Part shown: piece after piece, positions 52,611 through 62,666 of the stretch
How positions within the stretch are numbered: the stretch's first letter is position 1
Layout of the letters: each line of letters opens with the position of its first letter
Assembly: GCA_900320405.1 (NCBI GenBank)
Contig: OOHM01000002.1
Location: forward strand, 1-64,000
From: an uncultured Pseudomonadota bacterium
GTDB taxonomy: Bacteria; Pseudomonadota; Alphaproteobacteria; Rs-D84
Direction of reading: 5' to 3'
DNA length: 64,000 nucleotides
Made by a program: the position numbers and the translations under genes
Notes under the pieces: generated by a model
What the model was told of the DNA's origin: nothing
The model's input: the letters and a program-made list of their open reading frames with translations, nothing else
Databases searched by the model: none

Positions 52611-54236
52611 ATGGGCAAAAAATATCTTATTACATCTGCTTTACCATACGTGAATAATAACCTGCATATCGGGCATTTGATTGGTTGTTTGTTGCCAAGT
52701 GATGTTTATGCGCGCTTTTGTCGTGCGTGCGGCCGCGATGTATTGTATATCGGTGGTTCCGATGAACACGGCACACCATCCGAAATTGGTGCCGCACGCG
52801 AAAATATGCCGGTTGAAGAATATGTTGAAAAATATCGTGCAAAACACTTGGATGTGGTGCGCGATTTCAAATTGTCTTTTGATTTATATGGGCGGACGCA
52901 TACCGCGCAACACGAAAAACTGATTCACGAATTGTTTAATCGTCTGGACAGTCTGGGTATGATAGAAGAAAAAGTATCTGTGCAGCCGTATTCGGCGGGT
53001 GAAAAGAAATTCTTGGCCGACCGTTATGTTATTGGAACATGTCCGCGCTGTGGCCACGATAAAGCATATGGAAATGAATGTGAAAAATGTGGTGCATCAT
53101 TAGACCCAGATGAATTGATAAACCCGCACAGTGCAATTGACCCATCGTCGCCGGTTGAAATGCGCGAAACAAAACACCTGTATTTCAAATTGAGTAAAAT
53201 GCAGGATAAATTGCGCGCATGGGTAAATTCACGCGTTGGTTGGCCTAAAACCGCGATTACAATTGCAAACAAATGGTTGGACGAAGGTCTGCGCGACAAC
53301 CCAATAACCCGCGATTTGAAATGGGGTGTTCCGGTCAACAAACCTGGATATGAAGACAAGGTTTTTTATGTTTGGTTTGATGCGCCGTGGGGGTATGTTT
53401 CTATTTCGCAAATTGCGACCCCAGATTGGGCGTCTTGGTGGAAAAACCCCGATTGCCACTATACAGAATTTATGGGTAAAGATAATGTATCTTTCCATTC
53501 GGTATTCTTTCCAGCCCAGGAATTGGCAATGGATGATGCCTGGAAAACCGTTGATACATTAAAGGCATTTAATTTTATGAACTTTAATGGTGCGAAAATT
53601 TCAAAATCTACGGGTAATGGCGTATTCTTGGATGCAGCATTGGATATCGCACCAAGCGATTGTTGGCGGTATGCATTGCTTGCATCTGCGCCGGAAACGG
53701 ACGATACAGATTTTACGATGACGCGTTTTGCGGAAATTGTGAATAAAGATTTGAATGGTTTGCTGGGCAATTTTGTATCACGTGTATGCAAACTGTCGAA
53801 CAAAAACTTTGGTGATACTGTACCGGCGGGGGGCGCAATAGACGAAACATTGGCGCACCGCGTTAACGAAAAATTGGCAGAATTGACCGGTTGCCTGGAC
53901 GCGTGCGAATTCCGAAAATCTATTGTTGCATTGCGTGATATTTATGGAATTGCCAATGAATATATGACGGAACGTGAACCGTGGACACTTGTCAAGAACG
54001 GTGACACGGCGGGTGCGACTGCGGTGCTGAACGAATGTTTTCAATTGATTGATTTGTTTGCGCGCGTGTCTGCACCGGTTATTCCGGACGCGGCAGAAAA
54101 GATACAAAACATATTCGACATCAAACACGATTTGTCTTGGCCAACCATGTACGAACACAGAATCGAATCAGGCGAAAAATTCACCGTGCCAGAAAATCTG
54201 TTTACACGTATTGAATTGGAATCAACCAAGGAGTAA
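52611..54236 (+). CDS. metG: Methionyl-tRNA synthetase
   Basis: MetRS charges initiator and elongator tRNA-Met. The 541-residue class I synthetase has the HIGH motif (19-22), the zinc knuckle CPRCGHDKAYGNECEKCG and the KMSKS-type loop AKISKSTGNG. The anticodon-binding helical domain follows. It lacks the C-terminal dimerisation domain found in the 677-residue E. coli enzyme, as in many short MetRS. AAAAGGATG lies before the ATG. A terminator-like hairpin in the leader suggests regulation by attenuation. Confidence 0.97.
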   Translation: MGKKYLITSALPYVNNNLHIGHLIGCLLPSDVYARFCRACGRDVLYIGGSDEHGTPSEIGAARENMPVEEYVEKYRAKHLDVVRDFKLSFDLYGRTHTAQHEKLIHELFNRLDSLGMIEEKVSVQPYSAGEKKFLADRYVIGTCPRCGHDKAYGNECEKCGASLDPDELINPHSAIDPSSPVEMRETKHLYFKLSKMQDKLRAWVNSRVGWPKTAITIANKWLDEGLRDNPITRDLKWGVPVNKPGYEDKVFYVWFDAPWGYVSISQIATPDWASWWKNPDCHYTEFMGKDNVSFHSVFFPAQELAMDDAWKTVDTLKAFNFMNFNGAKISKSTGNGVFLDAALDIAPSDCWRYALLASAPETDDTDFTMTRFAEIVNKDLNGLLGNFVSRVCKLSNKNFGDTVPAGGAIDETLAHRVNEKLAELTGCLDACEFRKSIVALRDIYGIANEYMTEREPWTLVKNGDTAGATAVLNECFQLIDLFARVSAPVIPDAAEKIQNIFDIKHDLSWPTMYEHRIESGEKFTVPENLFTRIELESTKE

Positions 54237-54240
54237 CAAG

Positions 54241-54825
54241 ATGAAACCAGAAGTGTTTACAAGATTTAAGGCATCCGTACAAAATCCGATTTTAAGCCTG
54301 GAATATTATATTTCGGGTGTCAATGATTTACAAAAGATTATTGCCAAAAAAAAGCCAAATGATGTTCAATATCGTGTCATTGTTCGTCGCGAAAATTGTG
54401 TTGTAAATATGGATAAAACATCCAGAAAAATTCCTTTTTACGATAAATATCAATATATCGATGGTCATCCGATTATTGCGACCGATACGGACGCAAAAAT
54501 TGAACTTATTTTGCCACAATTGATGTATCCAAATGATGTGGCCGAATATTTGATAAAAAAATATGGTCAAAAGTTTGATTTTAAGCCTGAAAATTTTGAC
54601 CAAAAAACACCTATGTTTCTTGATATTTGTGAACACAGCAGTATTGGATTACGCGATTCAAGAACTGGTGCACCAACACATATGAAATGGCATACTGTTG
54701 ATTACAAACCATTATCGGAAAAAGATATTGTGGTGGATAAAAACCTTAATCAACTTTGGCCGGAAAATACCGGGAAATTGCCGGTTGGTTTGACGCGGTT
54801 GTTTAATCAAGAAAAAGCACGGTAA
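54241..54825 (+). CDS. Hypothetical protein, 194 aa
   Basis: A soluble protein starting MKPEVFTRFKASVQNPILS; AAGGAG precedes the ATG at 54241. It lies 4 bases after metG and its stop codon abuts the queH start (TAAATG), so it is translated within this operon. It has a mixed alpha/beta appearance with YRVIVRRENCVVNMDKTSRK and a conserved-looking LDICEHSSIGLRDSR. There is no signal peptide or membrane segment. I do not recognise a family; a role linked to tRNA metabolism is suggested only by its neighbours. Confidence 0.7.
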   Translation: MKPEVFTRFKASVQNPILSLEYYISGVNDLQKIIAKKKPNDVQYRVIVRRENCVVNMDKTSRKIPFYDKYQYIDGHPIIATDTDAKIELILPQLMYPNDVAEYLIKKYGQKFDFKPENFDQKTPMFLDICEHSSIGLRDSRTGAPTHMKWHTVDYKPLSEKDIVVDKNLNQLWPENTGKLPVGLTRLFNQEKAR

Positions 54826-55368
54826 ATGCCAGATAAAACAAAACTTGTTTTGGTATCTTGTTGTGCGCCGTGCAGCGCGGGCGCGATAAAACAACTGGTA
54901 TGCGGGGAAATTCCCGGCATAGATGATTTTATCGTTCTGTTTTTTAATCCCAATATTTATCCCGCTGGCGAATACATGCGTCGCATGCAGGAACAAGTAA
55001 AATATTGCGAAAAAATGGGTGTGAAATATAAAATCGGCGAATACGACCATGATGCGTGGCGCGCGGCGGTACGCGGGTTAGAAAAAGAGCCCGAACGCGG
55101 CGACCGTTGCAGTGTTTGCTTTGCATACCGGTTTGAATATGCAAAAAAATTCGCCCGCGAAAATGGATATAATGCGGTGGCATCGGTTCTTGGTGTGTCA
55201 CGACACAAAGACCAGCATCAGGTTGACGCATCGGCACAGTCCGCATTGGATGATATACAGTATATACCAATTAAATGGGACGAAGCATTGCGTCAAAAAA
55301 TCAACCGCGAAAGTGATTTTTACCGCCAAAATTATTGCGGTTGCGAATTCAGTATTCGTAAAGTATAA
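54826..55368 (+). CDS. queH: Epoxyqueuosine reductase QueH
   Basis: QueH catalyses the last step of queuosine formation in the wobble position of tRNA, and replaces QueG in many bacteria. The 180-residue protein has the family motifs SCCAPC (11-16), NPNIYPAGEYMRR, GDRCSVCFAYRFEYA and YCGCEFS, whose cysteines bind a 4Fe-4S cluster and a second metal. Length is normal. No other queuosine gene is in the window. It directly follows the 194-residue unknown gene. Confidence 0.93.
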   Translation: MPDKTKLVLVSCCAPCSAGAIKQLVCGEIPGIDDFIVLFFNPNIYPAGEYMRRMQEQVKYCEKMGVKYKIGEYDHDAWRAAVRGLEKEPERGDRCSVCFAYRFEYAKKFARENGYNAVASVLGVSRHKDQHQVDASAQSALDDIQYIPIKWDEALRQKINRESDFYRQNYCGCEFSIRKV

Positions 55369-55398
55369 TCCCCATATAACATAACCAAAGGTGTGATT

Positions 55399-56274
55399 AT
55401 GTCATCGATACTTGTATTCCCCGGCCAGGGTTCTCAAAGCGTTGGTATGGGGCGCGAACTGTACGAAAATAACGCGGCCGCGCGTGCGGTCTTTGACGAA
55501 GTGGACGATGCGTTAAATCAAAAATTATCGGATATTATTTTTAACGGCCCAATGGAAGATTTAACATTGACCACAAATGTGCAACCTGCAATTATGGCCA
55601 CATCTATCGCTATGTTGCGTGCATCCGGCATTCCATTGACCGAATATGTCGCGGGGCATTCTTTGGGGGAATATACGGCGCTGTGTGCGGCGGGTGCGTT
55701 ATCGTTGGCGGATACGGCGCGCCTTTTGCGCCTGCGTGGCGATGCGATGCAACGCGCGGTACCAGTGGGGCATGGTTTAACCGCGGTTATATTGGGACTG
55801 GATATCGATGTTGTGCGTGATATATGCGCCAAAAACGATTGTGATGTTGCAAATGATAATTCCCCGGGCCAGGTTGTAATTTCGGGTGCAAAAGATATTG
55901 TTGAAAAAACATTGGCGGACGCCACGGCCGCGGGCGCACGGCGCGCAATGCCATTGGCACTTTCGGTTCCGGTTCATTGTCGCATTCAATCCCCGGCGGC
56001 GATTGAGATGCGCGCGGCATTGGCACAAACAGAAATCAAAACGCCGGTGGCACCTTTGATTTCCAACAAAACATGTACACCGATAAGCACCCCCGATGAA
56101 ATCCGTGACGCATTGGTTTATCAGATAACCCATGGTGTGCGTTGGCGCGAAAGTGTTTTGGCAATGCATGATTTGGGAATAAACGAAACAATCGAGGTTG
56201 GCCCAGGTGCGGTTTTAACCGGTCTTACTAAACGTATCTGTGCCGACATGGAAGGAAAAAAATTAGAGGTGTAA
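55399..56274 (+). CDS. fabD: Malonyl-CoA:ACP transacylase FabD
   Basis: FabD moves malonyl from CoA to acyl carrier protein. The 291-residue protein begins ILVFPGQGSQSVGMG and has the nucleophile motif GHSLGEYTA (Ser88), with the partner histidine in VPVHCRI and EVGPGAVLTGL near the end. I use the ATG at 55399, with AAAGG upstream; a GTG two codons earlier also opens the frame. It starts the unit fabD-unknown-fabG-mnmG. Confidence 0.96.
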   Translation: MSSILVFPGQGSQSVGMGRELYENNAAARAVFDEVDDALNQKLSDIIFNGPMEDLTLTTNVQPAIMATSIAMLRASGIPLTEYVAGHSLGEYTALCAAGALSLADTARLLRLRGDAMQRAVPVGHGLTAVILGLDIDVVRDICAKNDCDVANDNSPGQVVISGAKDIVEKTLADATAAGARRAMPLALSVPVHCRIQSPAAIEMRAALAQTEIKTPVAPLISNKTCTPISTPDEIRDALVYQITHGVRWRESVLAMHDLGINETIEVGPGAVLTGLTKRICADMEGKKLEV

Positions 56275-56276
56275 TT

Positions 56277-56504
56277 ATGTCAAAAGAAATTAAAGAATAT
56301 GATATTGGAACATATGTGGGCGATGCCATCACAGAAGTTATTAAACTGGCAAAATCAAACAATAAAAATTATACATTGGTTTATAATAAATGGTTCAAAA
56401 TGAACGTGACCCCGACAACAACTTTGGATTATGGATTACGGTTATTCTTTAACAAGTCTATGTCACATCCAAATTTGGGAATGGGTCAAATAGAGTCAAA
56501 ATAA
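56277..56504 (+). CDS. Small hypothetical protein, 75 aa, in fab operon
   Basis: A small soluble protein beginning MSKEIKEYDIGTYVGDAITEV, with GAGG before the ATG. It begins 2 bases after fabD and ends 13 bases before the fabG start. A central part NYTLVYNKWFKMNVTP is followed by DYGLRLFFNKSMSHPN. I know no such protein in the conserved fabD-fabG-acpP-fabF locus. Its position suggests a role in, or regulation by, fatty acid synthesis, but that is inference. Confidence 0.65.
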   Translation: MSKEIKEYDIGTYVGDAITEVIKLAKSNNKNYTLVYNKWFKMNVTPTTTLDYGLRLFFNKSMSHPNLGMGQIESK

Positions 56505-56517
56505 TATGGGGGCAGAA

Positions 56518-57246
56518 ATGTTCGATTTGAAAAATAAAGTTGTTTTAATTACCGGCGCAACCGGCGGAATCGGTGGTGCAATCGCACACAAGATGCGCGA
56601 GGCCGGCGCAACGGTTGTTGTGTCTGGTCGCAATGTGGCAAAAATGAACGCGGAATTTGACGATTCTTATATTAAAATTCCGTGTGATTTGGCGGCCGAG
56701 GGCGGTGCCGTAGAATTGGTTATGGATACAATTGAAAAATGCGGTCGGTTGGATGTCTTGGTAAACAATGCCGGAATTACCGCCGATACATTGTTAATGC
56801 GTATGACCGATGAACAATTTGATAATGTTATCAACACAAATTTACGGTCTTGTTTTAAAATGTGCCGTGCGGCGATTATGCCAATGATGAAGCAAAGATA
56901 TGGTCGTATTATAAATATGGCGTCTATTATCGGTGTTATCGGTGGCCCGGGCCAGGCAAATTATGCCGCAAGCAAGGGCGGAATGATTGCGATGACAAAA
57001 TCTATCGCGGCCGAGGTTGCATCCCGCGGCATTACCGCAAACGCGATCGCGCCGGGATTTATCAAAACACCGATGACCGATGTTTTGCCGGATGAATTAA
57101 AGAAAAATTATTTGTCGCAAATACCGGCCGGCCGATTTGGTGAACCCGAAGACATTGCGAACGCATGTGTATTCTTGGCAAGTGACGAGGCATCATATAT
57201 CAACGGTCAAACATTACACATTAACGGCGGAATGGGGCGCTTTTAA
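56518..57246 (+). CDS. fabG: 3-oxoacyl-ACP reductase FabG
   Basis: FabG is the NADPH-dependent reductase of fatty acid elongation. The 242-residue short-chain dehydrogenase has TGATGGIG (12-19), NNAGIT, the Ser in NMASIIGVIG, and YAASKGG with the catalytic Tyr and Lys, then IAPGFIKTPMTD. I use the ATG at 56518, which GGGGG precedes by 5 bases; the ATG at 56506 would make that sequence coding. acpP and fabF, normally next, are absent; mnmG starts at the last base of the stop codon. Confidence 0.94.
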   Translation: MFDLKNKVVLITGATGGIGGAIAHKMREAGATVVVSGRNVAKMNAEFDDSYIKIPCDLAAEGGAVELVMDTIEKCGRLDVLVNNAGITADTLLMRMTDEQFDNVINTNLRSCFKMCRAAIMPMMKQRYGRIINMASIIGVIGGPGQANYAASKGGMIAMTKSIAAEVASRGITANAIAPGFIKTPMTDVLPDELKKNYLSQIPAGRFGEPEDIANACVFLASDEASYINGQTLHINGGMGRF

Positions 57247-58886
57247 TGATTGACTTTGATGTCATTGTTATTGGTGGGGGACACGCCGGGGTCGAGGCCG
57301 CCGCGGCGTCTGCGCGACGTGGCGCAAAAACTTTACTGATAACAATGCGCAAATCTGATTTGGGCGCGATGTCGTGTAATCCATCGATTGGTGGTCCGGG
57401 TAAATCGCAGATGGTTGCGGAAATGGACGCGTTGGGTGGCGCGATGCCACGGGCGGCCGATATGGCCGGTATACATTTTAGAACACTAAACGCATCACAT
57501 GGTCCGGCGACCCGTGCGTTGCGCGCACAAATCGACAGGGTGCTGTATCACGATGCAATTGTAAAGATTTTAGAAAATCAAAAAAATTTAACAATCGCAT
57601 ATGAAACCGTTGAAACCATTGATATTGATAAAAAGGTTATAAACGGTGTATACGCCGGAAAATCTATTGTTTTTACAACCGGGACATTTTTACGCGGACT
57701 GGTCACGATGGGAAATGAAAAAACGCCGTCTGGGCGAATTACGGATGACGGAGAATACCAATCGCCGGACGCCTTTATTTCCGATGTATTGCGCGGTGCG
57801 GGGTTTGATATAATGCGTCTTAAAACCGGAACGCCGGCGCGCATATATCGTGATTCTATTGATTTTTCGGTTTGCGAAGAGCAACATCCCGACAATCCGC
57901 ACGATTGGTTTTCAGACGGCTGTACGGTGGATAATAATTCGGCGGTTTGCTTTATCACGCACACAACGGAACAAACACACCAAATTATTCGCGAAAACAT
58001 AAAAGATGCACCAATGTATAATGGTGATATTGCGGGAATTGGGCCGCGGTATTGTCCTTCATTGGAAGATAAAGTTATGCGTTTTCCGGAACATACATCA
58101 CATCACGTGTTTTTGGAACCCGAAGGTTTGAACAGTGATTTAATTTATCCAAACGGTATTTCAACCAGTTTCGGTCGTGAAATTCAGGATAAATGGATAC
58201 GCACAATTCCGGGGTTGGAAAACGCCCGTATTGCGCGGTATGGATACGCAATTGAATATGACGCGATTGATGCGCGCGCATTGGATTCAAATTTGATGGC
58301 GAAAAACCGACCTGGGTTGTTCTTTGCGGGACAAATAAATGGCACATCCGGATATGAAGAAGCCGCCGCCCAAGGTTTGGTTGCGGGTGCAAACGCCGCC
58401 GCCCACGCCGTGGGTGGGGGGCACCTGGAATTAGACCGGACAAATTCGATGATTGGTGTTATGATTGATGATATCACAACCCTTGGTGTTGATGAACCTT
58501 ATCGTATGTTTACATCCCGTGCAGAATACCGGTTAAACCTGCGATCGGATAATGCGATTGCACGATTGGGGCAAACGGGGGTTGATTTGGGTTTAATCGA
58601 TTTACCGGCTTTTTTGATAAAAATGCAAAAAAAGGCCGGGGAAATTTCCGAAAACGACCGGTTTTACGCGGGTTATATTGCACGAAACAATCGGGAAATC
58701 GAATCATATTCCCGGGATAAAATGATAAAAATACCGGCAAATTTTGATTATGACGCGCTGTCGGGCCTAACCAATGAATTGCGCGAGAAAATGAAACGCG
58801 TACGCCCATCAAATATTGCAGAATTGCAAAAAATTCCGGGGATGACCCCGGCGGGCATAATGGTTGTTTTGCGTGCAGTAAAATAA
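57246..58886 (+). CDS. mnmG: tRNA uridine-34 carboxymethylaminomethyl enzyme MnmG, short form
   Basis: MnmG (GidA), with MnmE, modifies U34 of several tRNAs. The 546-residue protein has the FAD site VIGGGHAGVEAA, GAMSCNPSIGGPGKSQMV, LKTGTPARI, GQINGTSGYEEAAAQGLVAG and the C-terminal FDYDALSGLTNELREKM part. It is shorter than the usual 620 or so residues, with the C-terminal region reduced, but it is longer than TrmFO and keeps the MnmG pattern. It overlaps fabG by one base. mnmE is not in the window, and rsmG, a frequent neighbour, is at 39 kb. Confidence 0.93.
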   Translation: MIDFDVIVIGGGHAGVEAAAASARRGAKTLLITMRKSDLGAMSCNPSIGGPGKSQMVAEMDALGGAMPRAADMAGIHFRTLNASHGPATRALRAQIDRVLYHDAIVKILENQKNLTIAYETVETIDIDKKVINGVYAGKSIVFTTGTFLRGLVTMGNEKTPSGRITDDGEYQSPDAFISDVLRGAGFDIMRLKTGTPARIYRDSIDFSVCEEQHPDNPHDWFSDGCTVDNNSAVCFITHTTEQTHQIIRENIKDAPMYNGDIAGIGPRYCPSLEDKVMRFPEHTSHHVFLEPEGLNSDLIYPNGISTSFGREIQDKWIRTIPGLENARIARYGYAIEYDAIDARALDSNLMAKNRPGLFFAGQINGTSGYEEAAAQGLVAGANAAAHAVGGGHLELDRTNSMIGVMIDDITTLGVDEPYRMFTSRAEYRLNLRSDNAIARLGQTGVDLGLIDLPAFLIKMQKKAGEISENDRFYAGYIARNNREIESYSRDKMIKIPANFDYDALSGLTNELREKMKRVRPSNIAELQKIPGMTPAGIMVVLRAVK

Positions 58887-58890
58887 TATT

Positions 58891-59541
58891 TTAATTGTGT
58901 CGACAATCACAATACCCGGCAATCGGGCAATTGGCACATTTTGGACGCAAGGCGGTACATGTGTATCGGCCAAATAAAACCATTACATGATTTACAATGT
59001 TATGATATTTCTTTGGAATTTTTTTTAATAATTCGTTTTCAACTTTATCGGGGGTGTTCGCATTATCATCCACCCAACCATATCGGTGGGCAAGACGGAA
59101 TACGTGTGTATCAACCCCAATATTCGGCGCATTCCACAAAACATTCATAATAACATTTGCGGTCTTTTGCCCAACACCCGGCAATTTCATTAATTCATCG
59201 CGTTTATGATATTTTTTTGGAAAAACCCAATTATCGGTACCATCATCATATTCCACCAATTTTTCCGCCAGAGCGATTATATTTTTTGCCTTGTTATTAA
59301 AAAAAGAAATGACGCGAATATGTTTTTTCAACCCGTCTTGTCCCAATTCCAACATTTTTCGCGGCGTCCCGGCCACACGGAATAGGGCAGGGGTCACTTC
59401 GTTCACTTTTTTGTCGGTGGCCTGGGCCGAAAGTATAACGGCCACGGCGAATGTAAAATCGTTTGTGGAATATAATTCCGACCGAATATCCATATTAAGA
59501 TTTTTCGGAACGATTTCAAAAAATTGCCGTGGCGTTATCAT
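58891..59541 (-). CDS. nth: Endonuclease III
   Basis: Nth removes oxidised pyrimidines and nicks the DNA. The 216-residue protein has the helix-hairpin-helix LPGVGQKTANVI with catalytic Lys126, the aspartate of IGVDTHVFRLA (Asp144), and the 4Fe-4S set Cys195, Cys202, Cys205 and Cys211 (C-x6-C-x2-C-x5-C). It follows ileS by 3 bases on the same strand and is convergent with mnmG. Confidence 0.96.
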   Translation of the reverse strand: MITPRQFFEIVPKNLNMDIRSELYSTNDFTFAVAVILSAQATDKKVNEVTPALFRVAGTPRKMLELGQDGLKKHIRVISFFNNKAKNIIALAEKLVEYDDGTDNWVFPKKYHKRDELMKLPGVGQKTANVIMNVLWNAPNIGVDTHVFRLAHRYGWVDDNANTPDKVENELLKKIPKKYHNIVNHVMVLFGRYTCTALRPKCANCPIAGYCDCRHN

Positions 59542-59544
59542 TTA

Positions 59545-62500
59545 TTATTTTACCCGTTCGATTGATACACCAAAATTATATCCTTCGATTTCCGTAAAGT
59601 GTTCCGCAGGCCCCGCCGACATTTCACGGATAAGTGCATCCGTCATAATGCGTTTACGGTGTTGTTCAATTGCCCCCGACAGCGCCAAATCCGCCGTATA
59701 GGTCAATTTGATACGGTCCGACACATCCAATCCAATCGCCTTGCGCGTGTCTTGGATAAATCGCAGTGCATCGTTTGCCAAACCTTCGGCAATCAATTCA
59801 GAATTTAATTCTGTATCCAAAACGACTACCGCGGTATTGTCCGGCAACGCCATACCCGTGATACCATCGCGAATATTCAAACGGTTTTCAAATTCGTCCG
59901 CATTTAATATGTATGCACCAACAACCAATTTATCACCGTCAATTTCATAATCACCACGTTTGACCGCCGGTACAATATCACGCAATGCACCGCCCAGGCG
60001 CGCGCCAATCTTTGGTGTGATTAAATATATGAAACTGTCTGCAACCTTGGCGGTGTTATCAACCCACTCAACAGATTTTACATTTAATTCATCACGGATG
60101 ATGTTTGTATATTCTGTCATCGGTGTGCCACCTGCGACGGTCAATTTCGACAATGGTAAACGATTACGCAATTTATACTGTTCACGTAATTGTTTTCCCG
60201 TGGATACTATTTCTTGGACACGACGCATATCAGATACGATTTTTTCATTCATATCCACCGCAGTTGGCCAATCGGTCAAATGCACAGATTCCGCCCCCGT
60301 CAGGTTTTTATAGATATATTCCGATATAAACGGTGCGAATGGCGCCATTAAACGGCATACCATAACCAACACTGTATACAGTGTGTTAAACGCATCTGTA
60401 TCTTCGTCCCAGAAACGCGAACGCGAACGGCGGATATACCAATTGTTTAACACATCCAAGAATCGAACAAATTCCTTGACCGCCGTGTCCGGTTTATATT
60501 CCGCCAGGGCGTTATCAACAATGCGTATCAAAACATTTGTTTCTGCCAAGATATATTCATCCAACGCGTTGTGTGTCGGCGCACCCCACACATCGTGTGC
60601 GGTGATATTGCCGGCATTCGCATACAATGTAAAGAAGTGATACGCATTCCACAACGGCGTCAAAATCGTTTTAATAGATTCTGCAAAAACTTTGCCTTCT
60701 TTGTCCACTGGGACAGGTTCGGCCTTCATAAAATTACTGCCCAGTATGAACAAACGCACCGCATCTGCACCATAAACATCCAATTGTTCTTCGGGATTAA
60801 CAAAATTACGAAGTGATTTTGAAAATTTGCGTTTATTTTCATCCACAATCATACCGTTTGCAGAAACGACCTTAAATGCCGGTTTGTCGAATAATATAAC
60901 TGCAACAACCATTAGCGAATAAAACCAACCACGCGTTTGGTCTTGACCTTCGATAATATAATCGGCCGGAAAAGTTTGTTCAAACAATTCACGGTTTTCA
61001 AACGGATAGTGCAGGGATGCAAACGGCATAGAACCCGATTCAAACCAACAATCCAAAACATCGGGAATGCGTTTCCATCCGTCTTTGGTCAGCGCATCCA
61101 GTGTCGGACGATGTAAATCATCGATTTTTACACCAAAGAATTCTTCCAATTCTGCGATTGAACCAAAGATTTTGTATTCGCCGGAACGCTCCCAAATTGG
61201 TAATGGAACACCCCAAAAACGATTGCGCGAAATACCCCATGGACGCGCATTTTCAATCCACGACAAGAAACGATTTCCCGCCGATGTCCATATGGTCTCG
61301 TTTTTGGTTATTTCAACCAGGCGGTCACGGATTTTTGGCACATCAATATACCACGCGTCCGTTGCCCGATATATAAGTTTTTCTTTACTGCGCGGACCAA
61401 ATGGATAACTGTGTTTATGTTGGTCTTTTTTAACCAATCGGCCGTTCGCGCGCAACCAATCGATTATCTTTGGATTCGCGACAAAGATATTTTCACCCGC
61501 CCAATCGGCGACGGTTGAATCAAAATTACCATAATCATCGACATTTAAAATAACCGGGAATTGCGGGTCAATTGCCTTGGCCACAATATAGTCATCTTCA
61601 CCATAGGCCGGTGCAATATGCACAATACCGGTACCATCAGTATCGGACACATAGTCCCCAGAAATTACCGTATACAGACCGTGTCCATCCTTTGCCAAAT
61701 CGGTGTAATACGGGAAAAGCGGCGTATAGTGCATTCCAACAAGTTCGCCCCCCATATATTCACCAACCCGTTCAGATGTAGCAAATATTTTTTCATATGC
61801 GGACAGGCGCGATTCTGCCAGAACATAAATATGCCCATCATTATGTTTCATACGAACATATTTCATATTATTATTCACCGCCAATGCAGAATTCGCCGGC
61901 AATGTCCACGGCGTCGTTGTCCACGCCATAACCCGGTCACCGTTTTCCAATTCAAACCAAACCGTCACGGTATCATCAACAATATCTTGGTATTCGGATG
62001 ATGCCTCGGAATTAGATAAAACTGTTCCCAATTTCCAATCGTACGGATTAACCTTAAAATCTTTATACAGCAATCCGCGTTTATGCATTTCTTTAATTGC
62101 CCATATCACGGATTCCATAAAGTTTTTATCCATGGTGCGATATCCGTAATCATCGCCACCATCAACCCAACGACCAACGCGTTCAATAAATTTCAACCAT
62201 TCGTTGGTGTATGTCATAACATCCATTCGACACATATCACAGAACGCCGATATGCCGTCATTTGCAACAATATCTTTAGCGGTGCGACCTTGTTTTTTCT
62301 CAACCGATGCCTCGGCCGGCAGACCGTGGCAATCCCACCCCAATGCGCGTTCAACATGGTTGCCACGCATTGTTTGATAACGCGAAACCATATCTTTGAC
62401 CGCAGAAACGCCCAGGTGCCCCCAATGGGGCAGACCGTTCGCAAAGGGTGGTCCATCATAAAAACTGAACGGATGACCCTGTTTTGTTTTTTCCAACGAT

Positions 62501-62592
62501 TTATGAAAAGTATCATCTTTGCGCCAGAACTCTATCATATCATGTTCCAACGACACCAAGTCCGCTTTGGGTTCTGTTTTTGGATATGCCAT
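59545..62592 (-). CDS. ileS: Isoleucyl-tRNA synthetase, eukaryote-like type (IleS2)
   Basis: IleRS charges tRNA-Ile. The 1015-residue class I enzyme has FYDGPPFANGLPHWGHL (HIGH motif as HWGH, 56-59), GWDCHGLPAE, a central editing domain and the KMSKS loop KRKFSKSLRN. The PFANGLPHxGH form, the KFSKS loop and the lack of a C-terminal zinc finger mark the second, eukaryote-like IleRS type found in some bacteria. CGGAG precedes the ATG. Its leader has a short Ile-rich frame and a terminator hairpin, pointing to attenuation. nth is downstream. Confidence 0.96.
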   Translation of the reverse strand: MAYPKTEPKADLVSLEHDMIEFWRKDDTFHKSLEKTKQGHPFSFYDGPPFANGLPHWGHLGVSAVKDMVSRYQTMRGNHVERALGWDCHGLPAEASVEKKQGRTAKDIVANDGISAFCDMCRMDVMTYTNEWLKFIERVGRWVDGGDDYGYRTMDKNFMESVIWAIKEMHKRGLLYKDFKVNPYDWKLGTVLSNSEASSEYQDIVDDTVTVWFELENGDRVMAWTTTPWTLPANSALAVNNNMKYVRMKHNDGHIYVLAESRLSAYEKIFATSERVGEYMGGELVGMHYTPLFPYYTDLAKDGHGLYTVISGDYVSDTDGTGIVHIAPAYGEDDYIVAKAIDPQFPVILNVDDYGNFDSTVADWAGENIFVANPKIIDWLRANGRLVKKDQHKHSYPFGPRSKEKLIYRATDAWYIDVPKIRDRLVEITKNETIWTSAGNRFLSWIENARPWGISRNRFWGVPLPIWERSGEYKIFGSIAELEEFFGVKIDDLHRPTLDALTKDGWKRIPDVLDCWFESGSMPFASLHYPFENRELFEQTFPADYIIEGQDQTRGWFYSLMVVAVILFDKPAFKVVSANGMIVDENKRKFSKSLRNFVNPEEQLDVYGADAVRLFILGSNFMKAEPVPVDKEGKVFAESIKTILTPLWNAYHFFTLYANAGNITAHDVWGAPTHNALDEYILAETNVLIRIVDNALAEYKPDTAVKEFVRFLDVLNNWYIRRSRSRFWDEDTDAFNTLYTVLVMVCRLMAPFAPFISEYIYKNLTGAESVHLTDWPTAVDMNEKIVSDMRRVQEIVSTGKQLREQYKLRNRLPLSKLTVAGGTPMTEYTNIIRDELNVKSVEWVDNTAKVADSFIYLITPKIGARLGGALRDIVPAVKRGDYEIDGDKLVVGAYILNADEFENRLNIRDGITGMALPDNTAVVVLDTELNSELIAEGLANDALRFIQDTRKAIGLDVSDRIKLTYTADLALSGAIEQHRKRIMTDALIREMSAGPAEHFTEIEGYNFGVSIERVK

Positions 62593-62614
62593 CTTTTTTA
62601 CTCCGTATTTTTAT

Positions 62615-62640
62615 TATAAAAAACGGGCGCCCACGCGCCC
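62615..62640 (-). terminator. Terminator hairpin in ileS leader (candidate attenuator)
   Basis: GGGCGC-GTGG-GCGCCC followed by six Ts on the minus strand, ending about 22 bases before the ileS ATG and beginning 26 bases after the stop of the Ile-rich frame. Confidence 0.8.
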
Positions 62641-62666
62641 CAGCCAACGCCAAAGCGCGCCGCCGG

